Source: Macrocystis pyrifera (lineage: Eukaryota > Sar > Phaeophyceae > Laminariales > Laminariaceae). Taken from it: a stretch of 64,000 nucleotides of DNA. Below, piece after piece: positions 1-16,200 of the stretch. Where the stretch lies: positions 13,629,992 through 13,693,991 of the forward strand of contig JASSKH010000003.1 in the NCBI GenBank assembly GCA_031763025.1, read 5' to 3'. The first letter of the stretch is position 1; every line of letters begins with the position of its first letter. The position numbers were made by a program, and so were the translations under genes. Below the pieces are notes generated by a model, which saw nothing but the letters and a program-made list of their open reading frames with translations, was not told the DNA's origin and did not search any database.

Positions 1-30
1 AGGTCCTATAAACTATGGACCCCCGTGATA
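1..30. repeat. MITE-A, end fragment cut by window edge
   Basis: The first 30 bases are the right end of the MITE-A consensus (AGGTCCTATTAACTATGG followed by the CCCCCGTAATAG inverted end), slightly diverged. The rest of the element lies upstream of the window, in an aureochrome intron. Confidence 0.7.
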
Positions 31-490
31 GTTGTGTTGCTATCGGGTGGTGTTGGTGTTTGTGTTGATGTTGGCGGAGGAGGCAGTGCGTTGGTGGTGG
101 TCTCGCTTGTTAATGTTGGTGGCGGCGTTGGTGTCGTCGCTTCTGGTTTTGGTTTTGGTGCTGTTGGTGGTTTTGCTGTGTTTCGTGTTGATGTCGATGA
201 TTGTGCTGGTCTTGGCGCCATGTGTGGGTGTTGCTGGTACAGTTTTATTTGTTGGAGTTGGTGCTGAGAGTCAAGGTCGTTGTGGACGTCCGTGTTGGCC
301 TTGTTGTTAGGCGTTCCGTTTGCTACATGCAGTCTGCATCAATCGCACCGACCGTGTGGCCGCAAAATGTTTCCCTGGCCACACCTTGTCAATCTCTCGC
401 GCTCGCTAACCCTCCTTTTTTTTCCGCGCCTGTTGCTTGCCGGCTTGCATGCTCGCGTGCTTGCCTCCCTGCCTGCCTCCACCTCCCCAG

Positions 491-5237
<4,747 letters not shown>

Positions 5238-5301
5238 TGGGAGGGGGGGGTAGTAGGGGGGGGTATACGGGGGGTTGGTGGGGTAAGGAGGTAGGAGTGG
5301 G

Positions 5302-5335
<34 letters not shown>

Positions 5336-8200
5336 GATTGCATGTGGTTTGAGCAGAAAAAGGGAGAGAATGGGAGGGGGCGGGGCCTGTTTGCCGGCCT
5401 ACTAGTCGTCGCCAAGTAGACTGTTCGTTTGTTGTTTCACGAGGACGAGCTTTTGTTGAGGCAGCGGCGGCGGCAGTGGTGGTAGTGGCAGGGGGTACGG
5501 GGGGGGCGAGGGAGAGGAGGTGGGGTTGAGGCGGGGGGGGGCTCGGGCTGGTCAGTCATGTGTGAATGCGAGGGATTTAAGATGGAAAAACACGGAAGGA
5601 AAGACTGGTGTATTAGGTGGATGCTCATGTGGGAGGTACCGCCGCCGCAGCCCCCGCCACCGCCGTCGAGTCGGTTTCTCTTCGCCGGGAGCGGGGGTTT
5701 AGATATTTGGGCGGCGTTTGGGTTGGGGGGGGGGGGGGGGGGGCTACGGAAGCGCCTGTCCGTCCGACCGAGGGCTTACTTTGCTGGACCGGACCTCGGT
5801 CGAAGCACCGTTGCTCGTCTCTTACTCGCCAACACGAATGTTTCTCTTTTTTTTTCGGAATACGCGAGAGAAGGTAGTAAACCCCTGTTCCGTAATCCCC
5901 ATATTTTGAATAGTTGTAGAAACCTGCGGTAGCGGCGGAGGGAGGGAGGGATACGGGGGTGGAAGCGGGGGCTCGTGCGGAATGCTTCACTTTTGTGGCC
6001 TGTTACTAGTGTTGATGGCAGGCTTTGTCCTGCTGCTGCTGCTGCCGGCCTGGTTGGGTCTCTCGCGTAGTAGCGATGACGACTTGGTCCCCCTTGCTCT
6101 CTGGCGCCGGGGAGGGGGAGGCTACGGGTACGGTTAGGTGGGTGGGGGTGGTGGGCCTGGGTTGTCGTGTAGCGCGAGCGAAACGCGGCCGCTGCTGCCT
6201 CGGTCCGGTCTGGGTGTGGGCTTTCGTGGAGGGGCGTGGAGGCGGGGTGGGAGGATTGCCTTTTTAGGCTGCTTTCTGTTTCCTGGAACCGTTTTCGAAA
6301 AAAAAAAAATTCAAGATCAAAGGAGAGAGGAAGGTGCGCTTGGTGGTGGGATCCGGCGGGAACACACGAGAGAGATGGCGAAACGAGTTGGCATGAAATG
6401 AAATCTGAGAGTACTGTGCTGATCCAGTTATCGATTTCTTCGAAAGGTGTTGTTTTTTTTTTTATTTTTTCGGGGCGGAGGTCCGGCGGGGGCGGTGAGG
6501 TGGGGGCGGGGAGGGATGAGTCGATAAGGTTGTCTCTGGTGGTTTGTGTTTCCCTTCCCGCGAGGGAAGGAGCGCTTGTTCTGTTTTCTGCCTTAATCTC
6601 TATCGCTTGTTAAGGGGAGGCCGGTCGGGGATTATGTTGTTAAGATAGGCCCCGGGACAGCAAAGAACGTGTTTTATTCTTCGAGGATGTTCTGATGCAG
6701 GCACTGTATCCCCTCCCCTCCCCTAAACTGCGCACCTCTGCCCTAGTGGTGCTGTCTTTCTTGTGGTGGGAAGCCGGATATCGCAACCGAAAAAGTAGCA
6801 TAGTATTTTCAGTGGCCGCTTCGAAAGGGCTGCACGCAAGGCTAGTGGACGAGGCGGAGTGGATGAAGTCGAGGAAGAGGAAAAGGGGGGTGGGGGGGGG
6901 GGGTGGAGGGAGTAGGAGGGGGGGGGGGGGGGGGGGGGGGGGTGGAGTGTTGGGATGTTTCGAAAGTGTGACGTGTGGAAATAGGCAGGACGCGTACGAT
7001 GGTGGTTTGCAGATGTGTCGAGCCGCTGTTGAAGAGCATGGTTGTTTTACTCGCTTTGAGAGGCTGTCGGTCGGAGATGAAAGTAATGTAGGAACGAGCG
7101 AGGTCGGAGGCCGATCAAGAAAGGGGGGTTGGGACTGTGTCGTCCCCTATAGACTCGCTCCGGTGTGGCGTACGTGGCAACGGTATTGTTTAGTTCGAAG
7201 CTTAAAACGAGAGCGTGTTCGGGGGACGTTGGGCAAACGGGGCTTATAGCAGGCGAGAGAGAGCAATGCAGGCGCTTCAGTGTCAGCATGGTTACGTTTT
7301 TTCTTTGCTGTGTTATTTCTTCTTTGTTTTGTTGTAGTAGCGGAAGGAGATTGTTTATTTTGACGAGATCGGACGGACCGACGGCTGACAAACGTCATCG
7401 GTGCTTTTTTTTTTTTTAGGCCATTATCCTTGTTATTCTCGCACGCTTGCCATGGATATATATGTGCTGTTTTTTCTTCTATTTTCTTCGGTTCTTTCTT
7501 GTGATTCTCTTGTATTTTTTCTTTCTTTCTTTTTTTCTCTTCCTTGTTACCCCCCCCCCCCCCCCCCCCCCTCACTACATCCCTCCTTTTTTCTCTATCC
7601 TTCGCCCCTCTTTTCTCTTAGTCTTGAGCCGCGGCCGTTCATTCTCTCTTTATTTTTTTTTGTCTTGCTTCTTCTCTCCTCCTATTTTGTTTTCTCTTGG
7701 TGTTGTTTTTTTTTTGTTGTTGGTCTGCCTCCCTCCACCACCACCGCCACGGTCGCTCGCGTGTGGTGTTAGGTTTAGTAGCCGCGGGGTGTAATCACCA
7801 TCGTATCGTAGCTTTGCGCTATTTTAGGAAGGTTAGAGTGGGCCGAGAGGGAGGGAGGGAGGAAAGGGGAGAGAGAGGGGGGGGGGGGGAGTGGCAGAGA
7901 GAGACGGGGGGGGGGGGGGGGGGGGGGGGGAGAGGGCGAGAGAGAGAGAGAAATAGATATAGAAGGGGGGGGGGGGGGGAGAAAAAAAAGGGAGACATAG
8001 GTCGGAAGAAATAGTAAGTGTCTTGAAGCTATCTGAACGATCGAAAGCTCGCCGCGTGCGTGCGTGCCGCTAGGTTTTCTTTGTTTGCCTCCCGCTTTTT
8101 TTTTTCCGTACCCCTGCGACACCATCAAGAGATAATGACAACCCGTGGAACGCGGCAGTAGTAGCTGCAGATTGGGGGGGGTAATGAGAGGTTGTATTGG

Positions 8201-8219
8201 GGGGGGGGGGGGGGGGGGG

Positions 8220-8270
<51 letters not shown>
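8201..8270. repeat. Long poly(G) tract
   Basis: Two G-runs of about 18 and 49 bases separated by GTT, followed by TACGTTGGGAGC. On the minus strand this reads GTACCCCC, resembling the end of the poly(C)-tailed repeats, but no repeat body is recognisable beside it. Confidence 0.9.
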
Positions 8271-8271
<1 letters not shown>

Positions 8272-9499
8272 ACGTTGGGAGCTTCTAAGCTAGGCCTCAC
8301 ACTCAATCGGTTTTAGTTTTGGTCGTTTTGTTTTTATTTCTTTTTAGCTTCTTCGCTTTTGTTTATTATTCTTTGTGCTTTTTCTTCTTCCTCTAGAGCT
8401 ATTAATAGTTCTCCTTCGTTTTTTTTGTTCTTCTACTTGCCGACTTTCTCTCCGAATATAGCCCTGTAGTGCCCCCCCCCCCCCCCCCTGTTGGTTTGGT
8501 TGATGGTGTGTTTTTGTGTCAACGATATCGTCGTGGATTTGTGTTAGGGGGGTGCAATACTACCGGTCGGCCGCGCGCGGTCAACTGGGGGGTGGGGGGT
8601 AGGGGGTGGGGGGCGATTGATTGTATGCTAACATCCCATCTTAAGTGTTGTTTGATCGTGTTACTGCAGCAACTACTATCGATACACCATCATTATAGTT
8701 GTGGCAGCTACAACAGCTTGCTAGATATCTTCGCGCGCGTTACGTTACTCCCGACCGATCGTTGTGTTGTATGCGTTGTGTGAGTGCTGAAGAGAATAAA
8801 CGGGCGGTTTGAGGCGTGGCTAGACGCATATACGTACGTATACGTTGTTTGTGGTTCCGGGTTAGTTGTTGTCACCTGCTGCTGCTGCGGTAGGTAGCAA
8901 CTGGAGCGTGGCAGACGCCGCAGCGGCAACAGCGACGTCAATGAATGGTAGCAATGACAACGGTGTGATGATGGTGTTGGTGGTGTAGGGAAATCGAGAA
9001 GAAGTTGGGCAGCAGAGGCAGCAGCAGCAGCAGCTGAGTAGCAAGTGAGCACACAGCTGCAGAGTGAAGGCGGAAGAGTTCCTAGAATATACTCGTACGT
9101 AAGGAGAACGTTATGATGAGAGTGAGTGAATCGGTGTACAGCAGCAGACAGCCACGGTTCGCAAGCCAAGTTATTAGCGTAGAGCTTTTACATATTACTA
9201 CCCCTGAGTACACCGCCCCCCTTTTGTTTGATTTGAAGAAAAATGTCTCAGAATAATCACAGGAAAATAATAAGTAGAGATCAGACAGACCGAGAGCGAG
9301 AGACAAGCCTGTTTTTTTTGTGTGTCTTGTGTTTGATTCGGAACTAATGATAAAAGCAGAAAAAATGCGAAAGAATCAGCCTGTTTTTGTGTGTGTGTCG
9401 TGTGTTAACTTGATTTCGGAAATGAGAAGTACATATCAACGAGGATGGATGGATGGAAGGAAGGAAGGGTTCGCGAGTCTCGGCTTGTTCCGTCTATAG

Positions 9500-9920
9500 T
9501 TTCGCACCTGCTGAAGAGCAGATTATCGATTCCCACGTAAGTAACGATCTACGGTATGATATTTCAGGGCAGATATGATGATGTTCTCACATTAGCCCAA
9601 TTCCCTGAAATCCTGTCTGTGGTCACAATATTCCTGGTCTATATGATCCGCCAAACGTCTCATGTTGCCAGGTGGAAGCCGTATAATACTCGGCATGATC
9701 TACGTATTTCGGGAGAACGCAGCAATCACGACCAAATATGCTTCGTAAAAATACTGTGATATATAGGTTTTGGTGAACGTGATGGGTCCTGATTGCTATG
9801 GCCCCCCCGTAATATAGCACATGTCTACTGGGTTGGATCTGTATAGTACAGATCCTGCAAAAATAATCATAACGGCAGGTAAGGATCTACTACCGTAGAT
9901 TATCTACTGTAGATCGTGAA
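9500..9920 (+). repeat. Family D repeat, interrupted
   Basis: It contains the family D blocks AGGTGGAAGCCGTATAATAC, GGTTGGATCTGTA, TACAGATCCTGCA and AACGGCAGGTAAGGATCTAC. The first and last parts are separated by a diverged MITE-A-like element. Confidence 0.75.
9704..9816. repeat. Diverged MITE-A copy nested in family D
   Basis: Right end GCCCCCCCGTAATATA, internal GACCAAATATGCTTCG and ATATATAGGTTTTGGTG. The left end is decayed. A similarly diverged copy is at 58670-58775, suggesting a subfamily. Confidence 0.65.
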
Positions 9921-10454
9921 CTGTCTGAACAATGGAATATGTGCGATGGCCGCCGTCGTGGCATACATACCCCTTTCATTGCCGCCACCGGAGGTGTTAC
10001 CGCTGCCGCCGCCGCCGCCGCCGCCGCCGTCGCCGTGATGGCCATGATCGGTCGTTGAAGCAGGCAATAATGTGTAAGAAGAAACCGCCACGACGAAAAA
10101 AGCACAGTAACGTAGGTAGCTCTCAAAACACGCAAGCATGGTGATTGAACAAGTCGGCGCGCATTGTAATGGTCCTTACTTACCGTTCGTACAATTATAG
10201 TCTTGAGAGTTGTGATCGGACAGATCCCCATTTATTTATGCTCTAGATGTTTCGGAGCATACTTATATCGTCCCTGGTTTCGTTAGCATACCGTAGTATA
10301 CGTTCCGCACGATACACGCTATGACTGCCGGTTGGAGGCTGTATCGCACAGCTCTTGCACAACACTTCATAACGAAAATTCCCCAGTTTCCTGGAAGTTT
10401 CTGCCAGGTATGATGTCAGAAAAAGTCCGAACGGTGTCCGTCACCCGCCAAATC

Positions 10455-10770
10455 ACCTTTAACGGTATACCGGTGGTTTCTACGCCAGCGGGCGGTAGAA
10501 AATCAGCTCAAAGCAAAACCAGCCTAACAGAGAGATGCCGTTTTCTGTCATGGAAGACACTTTTTTGGTCAAACGACCCAAGACCCCCCAAAACGTTTTT
10601 CCGGGAAAATCTCCACATACATAAACAATATACCGTTGGTTTTTACGCCGATGAGCGGAAGAAAATCAGCTCAAGGCCCAACAAAATGAAGGAGATACCG
10701 TTTATGTCACGGTATACCGTTTTCTGTCAAGCGGGCTAAAACCCCACAAAACGTGTTTCTGGGATATAAA
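10455..10770 (+). repeat. Tandem duplication of a unit of about 160 bp
   Basis: Two diverged head-to-tail copies share GTAGAAAATCAGCTCA / GAAGAAAATCAGCTCA, CCGTTTTCTGTCA and CCAAAACG / CACAAAACG, with GGTATACC palindromes. No protein is recognised. Confidence 0.6.
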
Positions 10771-10809
10771 CTGCCCAAGTTATATCAAGTGACAGCAATA
10801 GGCGGCAAC

Positions 10810-10905
10810 AGGTCGCGCCGGTGGGCTATTAATAGTGGTACCCTCGAATGCCGCATAAGAGTTGATGCAGGAGTTCGAACCCCACGAGGGTCGAACTTTT
10901 GAGTT
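10810..10905 (+). repeat. tRNA-like sequence (possible SINE head)
   Basis: GGTGGGCTA...GTGGTACC resembles a Pol III A box or D arm, and GGAGTTCGAACCCC about 45 nt downstream resembles a B box. A T-run follows at about 10906. The D-arm-like part carries an insertion of TTAATA. The acceptor stem does not pair, so this is not a functional tRNA gene. Confidence 0.35.
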
Positions 10906-12505
10906 TATTTTTCTTCATAAACAACTACAAAAGTCACGTCAGCTGTGAGTTCAAAAATAAATAAAAAACGAAATCAGCTGCTGAAAGCGCCTATTAATAG
11001 TAGCGTGGGTAGGCGCAGTTCGATGCGAGTCGACGAGGGAAAAAAAAGGGCTGAACTCTTCTCGCCATAGAAATGCAAGGCAAGAACCGAAGTGGGGAGG
11101 AGGGAGAAGAGCCTGTTTTGTGACCCCGGATCTGAGATACGTCTAGGAGAGAGAAAAAGAAGGGCCAAGATACTAAATGGGATTAAAAAAAAAGAGATAA
11201 CGCAGAAGTCGATACAGCAAGAAAGCAGCGGCTACGAGTGCCATACATATGATACAAGCACGGGAACAAGTGATGCCGGCAGGTACTACTGTGAACCTGA
11301 ACCATAATACCTATGAGCACTTGCGTACCAGACAGTGTGTTATCTATGGCAATGACAGGGTTGTTTTTTTAGCGGATAATTTGTCTGAAAAAAGAAATCA
11401 CACGTGGATCTATTTATACTATTTAATACTAACAGTTTTGCATCACAGACTCCCTGGTTTTGTATGCGGCCTATACCTGGCACATGTGTTACGGCAAGGG
11501 GGACCAGATACGGCAAATACGAGGCTGTGTCATAGCTTCCTGCACTGGCTATGCGCCCCTTGACATCCTCATGGAAAGGGAAAGTGTCCAAGATACGAGG
11601 CCGTCTGAAGGCGGGGTCGAAGTCTCGGGGCTCGGTCGACAACTCCTCGTGTCGACTCGAGACAGCCCCGAAGAACGAAAGAAAGACGAACCAATGTCAC
11701 ATATCATTGGTGATTTGTGCCTTATTCGTTATACTACGTCGTACTTCGGATGATATTATACCGTTTATCTCGAAGTACGTGTGGCAGGACTACTGCTGCA
11801 TCTCGCTCAGTTTTAATAAGTTGTTTTCGACTGCTTTCGATTCAGATTCGACTTCCGACATTCTTTTTCAGTTTGTTCTGGTTTGTTTTAAAAAAAAGGA
11901 CATGCCTCTTGAAAATTTTAGTGTAGGAGCGGCTATCTGCTCAGTTTTGACTGCTTTTCGAATACGACTCGATTTTCGAAGAGATCCATATTTTAATTTT
12001 CTTTCGATTCTTGAAAAACACATATATATATTGAAATTGGTGTGGGATACTTTTAATATTGGATTTAGTATAAGCTGAACTGCACTGGGTGATTTCGAAA
12101 AATGGTCAATGAACGAAAAAAAGGAAGAAAACAAAGAAAGCAAAGAACTCTAGGAAAACAAATAATTTCTTCCCATACTTGTAAAGTAAGTACTGTTGAA
12201 TGCGGCATACTTGTTTCCCTTTTTGGGCGGGGGGCCCTCAGCCGGGGAGGGCAGTTTTCGCTCGCTTTGAAGTCGACAAGTCGGCTGGCCATCAGCTGGC
12301 TTCGCCAGCCAACTTGCCGATTCAAGTTAGTCACTTGGCTAACGGCACCTATCGTTTACCGGTAAATTTGAATATTAAACAACAGTTGCTGCCAGTCGGG
12401 TCTGTCAAGTAGTACGTCCTTTTAAAATAATGAAAACTGTCATCACAGAACGCTCCATTCTCTCTCCCCATGACATGAGTACACACCCCCGAGTACACCC
12501 CCCCC

Positions 12506-12556
12506 CCTCATACGACTACGGCCATGCATGAGATCGAGTACATCTCTCCTATCGAG
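12506..12556 (+). repeat. Family C 3' fragment
   Basis: CATACGACTACGGCCATGCATG, then a small duplication of TATCGAGTACA, then a C-rich tail. Located about 0.45 kb beyond the KIN17 stop. Confidence 0.8.
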
Positions 12557-13011
12557 TACACCCCCCTCCTCCTCCCCCTCCTTCTCCTGGTGTCCTTCCT
12601 GGCACGATGTCGCGATACACGCGAGGGAAAAAACGTCCGCAACAACCAGAACAAAATACCTCATACCAGGCATCTATCAACATCAGCAACACTCCTCCTC
12701 CTCCTCCTGACGTACTATCCTTCGCGCCACTCCCCGCCCGCCCGCCCGCCCGCCCGCCCGCCCGCCCGCCCCCACCGCCACCCCTTTTCCGTTGTATGCA
12801 TATCCAAGCCAGGAAGAGTACCCGACCTCGGCCGCTGGAAGCCTCTGAAGCAACTAACCCAAGCACTAACGAAAACAAGATGCGCGAGCGTATGCGAAAT
12901 AACGAAATTCCATTTACCACCACACACACCATTCGTTTCCCCCGAATAATGCAAGAAAGGGCGGAAGAGAGAGGGTGGGGGGTGGGTGGGGAGGGGACAA
13001 GCACCTGTTAG

Positions 13012-13210
13012 CTATCCCTCCGCCACAGGAACCGCCTTGCAGATGTCCTCGTACTCCACTTTGTGGAGAACCGTGCCGAAGTCAGGGCCGTCGCTCGTTA
13101 CCCTCACGTTCGCGGCGAACGCTTCCGTATCGAGCGAGAGGAGTGTCGCGCGCGCCCCCCCGGCACCGGCCGTTGACGACCAAAACCTCGCCACCCTGAG
13201 CGGGGATCAC
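13012..13210 (-). CDS. KIN: KIN17 exon 5 (1-nt frameshift)
   Basis: Acceptor TTTGCAG. VIPAQGGEVLVVNGRC is in phase with exon 4. The conserved continuation ATLLSLDTEAFAANV...YEDICK is one base out, with the switch at the 7-G run 13155-13161. Length 199 is one more than a multiple of 3. Stop at 13012-13014. Confidence 0.9.
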
Positions 13211-16200
13211 CTGCAAATGAATAAATAGGAGGGGGAGGGTGCACAGCCAAGCAAGCAGGGAAAAAGCAGCCAGTCAGGCAAGGGCAAAACAATTTCAGTT
13301 CAGCCAATCGCGCAAAGTCAAAAACGGTGCAGTACGTACTCGAAGCTTAGTCAGTCTTCCACCAACGTTTTATCAAGATACCGGGTTCAGAATGATACAG
13401 ATATAAATACCGATCTCCTTTCGCTGGTCGTTGTTCCTCTCGTTCTTTGGCCTGTACAATCAAACTTCAACGGCTGGTGGGCTTTGTTTTTTTTCCAGCG
13501 GCACAAAGCGTCGTCGGATTTTACCTTATTTCACTCCGCGTCCGAGTGCCTCCGGTACGTTTTCTTATTCAAGCCTACAGGAGATATCTCGTATTTTATT
13601 TTTCTGCCCGAAGTATTCAGAACAAAGTTCCTATCAGAATGGTATTTAGGGGTAGGGGTTGAGGCTAGGGTCGGGGTTAACGTCTAAGCGCACCTATAAT
13701 TTTCGGCATTTTTGAAAATAAATCTCATAATGGTGGAACCACACGCTGGCCAAATTCCTAAATAGGCCCATTCCATATAAAAAGTCGCGGGAATGCAGAG
13801 AACATATACCTATTTCCATACTTAATTCCATATAATAGGGGTGGGGAGATGGAGAAGGGTAACCCCGACGATGAGGAGGGGAAGCTCTGAGAGAAGGGCA
13901 AGCACTGATCAGGGGAAACGTTCACGTTGAGAGGAGCCCCACCGACGGCATGCCGTCGACATCGAGCACTTGCCTCCGCTGACGGCTCTTCCACGCCATC
14001 CCAAATGTTGTATCATCACCTTTTGCTGCATAAATCATCTCACCCTAACTCCACAAGTTAAATTACTACTACTTCTGCTACTACTGCTGCTGCTGCTGCT
14101 ACTACTACTACTACGACCACCGGCACTACCACCGCTCATACTGTCAATACCACAAGCAAAAAGAGTAGAAGAAATCAACGCAAACTAAAAAAAAAAATCA
14201 AAATCATTATCACAAGGCATCACCACGACCCCATGGACCTCAAATATCCCACACCCTCCCTCCCCCCCCCCCCTCCCCCCCCCCGCCCTCGCGCGCGCAA
14301 ACAGCTAACGTCGCTGGTCGCGGTCTTTTCTCTCACCGTCTCGAGGTCTTCCTGGTCCACCCTCAACCTGTCGCCGGAGTCCAGCATCTTGACCTCTCCC
14401 ACGTACCGTTCCACCACCTTCCGCAACCTGGCCTTCTTCTTGTAGTACTTGCCCCCGCCGACCTTCTTGTTCATCACCTTCACTATGACCCCAGGCCGAA
14501 GCCAGTAATCTTTCCGACTACCGCCACCGCCGCCGCTCGCCTGAGCCTTCTTCGCCTTTTCCTCCGCTGCTGCTGCTGCTGCTGCTGCCGCCGCCGCTTC
14601 CTCCTCCTCCTCCTTGGCGGCCTTTCTCGCCCGCTCCTGATCCATAAGAATCTCCATCACACTCCGCTTACCCTTGCCCTTGCTCTTAAACCCGTCTCCT
14701 GCTCCCCCGCCCCCCCCTCCAGCCGTCGCGCCCCCCCCGCCGAAAGCGCCGGAGATTCTCGGGCGCTTGAGGCCGTTACCCGCGGATGTGAGGGTACCGG
14801 CTGCGCTCGTGAGTTCACTACCGCGACCACCGTCGCCGCCGCCACCACCACTGCTACCGCCGATGCCGCCGCTGCCCGGTACAAACTTCGTCGCGCTAGC
14901 GTTGAGGCCTATCCGGAGAGCCGACTGGCCCTCTTCGCGTCGGAGCTCGGTGGGTCCCGCTGCTGTTGAGGAGGAGGAAGGGACGTCGCCTCGGCTATCA
15001 TCCCGGGATTTAGCCGCTTGGATCTGCTTCTCTATCGCTCTTGCCTGAAGGAGGAGGGGGGGGGGGGTAGTAAGTTTAGTACGAGGGGGGGAGGGGAGGA
15101 GGAAAAGAAGGAGGAAATAGGGGAGGGGGTAGGGGGTGGGGTGTACTCGATATCATGCATGGCCGTAGTCGTACGGCCATAAAACCTCGCATCCCTACAA
15201 TGCCGGGACGGACCACATCGTTTGTTCACCGACCAGGCAAACTGCTTGCACCAAGCGCGAAGCGCCGTGAGGTATTCGGCCAGTCGCATGAAGGGTGAGA
15301 TGCATCCTACGAAGAACCACTTGCGAGGCGAAAGTGCATATGGGTGGCAGCTTGAATTAATTTATTCGTGTTCCGGTGTGGCCACCTCCAAAGACAGCAA
15401 TGGGGGTACTACATAACTGCCTCGTGGGTACCATACCACAAACACGTGATACGATAAAATTCTCCTTGTGCCGAGTAAAAGGCTCTCCACCCCGCATAAT
15501 ATATCTAAATCGATCGCCAGCCGTGACCGACCGCAAAAATAAAATATAAAAAACGTACCCTAGCGGTCTAGCTCGAGGGTGAGCGGCATGTTTCACAGTG
15601 CCGTTGCCAACCGACGCCAACCAACCGATGTATAGGGGAAGGGGGTGTACTCATTATCATGCATGGCCGTACTCGTATGACCATAGAGGAGTAGGGGGGG
15701 CGTAAAAGCAGAACGTGATAAGATTGTTCACGTGTACGAGACCGCGAACGCTACACCGGCTTCGAGACTGGCGAAGACTCCGCACAAACGTGCCCGGGTC
15801 TGCAAAGAGCTGACAGGGTGCGTGGCGGCGCTACACACGGTGCTCGCCCTCGCCCCTCTCAGCGTCATGACAGCGGAGATTGTCCAAGTCTGGGGAGGGG
15901 CGGTACATATGCACCCCGAGACTATTACTCCTTCACTTTTAATTAGGAAAAACTAAACACGTACGCGACCACAAATACACACGAACACATGGCTGCTGCA
16001 TCTCGTATGGCGCCAGCGCCCCTTCCGCGCCCAATAAGACCACTACACTTTCACCCAATCGACAAACCTACACACAAATCGCGGGAAGAAACCCATCTCA
16101 TCCGTGGGGGCCGCGTGCCCCACCCCCTCCATTTCATTCAGCCCACCCTATCTCCTAATCCCCTCCCCCCCCCGTCTTCGCGACAAGGTAAGACTGAGGC

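Larger units (their letters stand above)
5238..13011. other. Intergenic stretch without a supportable gene
   Basis: The interval between convergent aureochrome and KIN17. It contains G- and C-homopolymers (5304-5332, 5726-5743, 6920-6941, 7550-7572, 7900-7930, 8201-8270, 8470-8487), T-rich sequence at 7300-7700, a family D element, a tandem duplication, a tRNA-like sequence and a family C tail. At 8600-9480 and 11000-12500 I see no element and no convincing coding sequence. The start presumably includes the aureochrome 3' UTR. Confidence 0.6.

Noticed and set aside
15732..15956. 74-codon plus-strand frame in a KIN17 intron
   Set aside because: Isolated, antisense to the host gene, no known motif.
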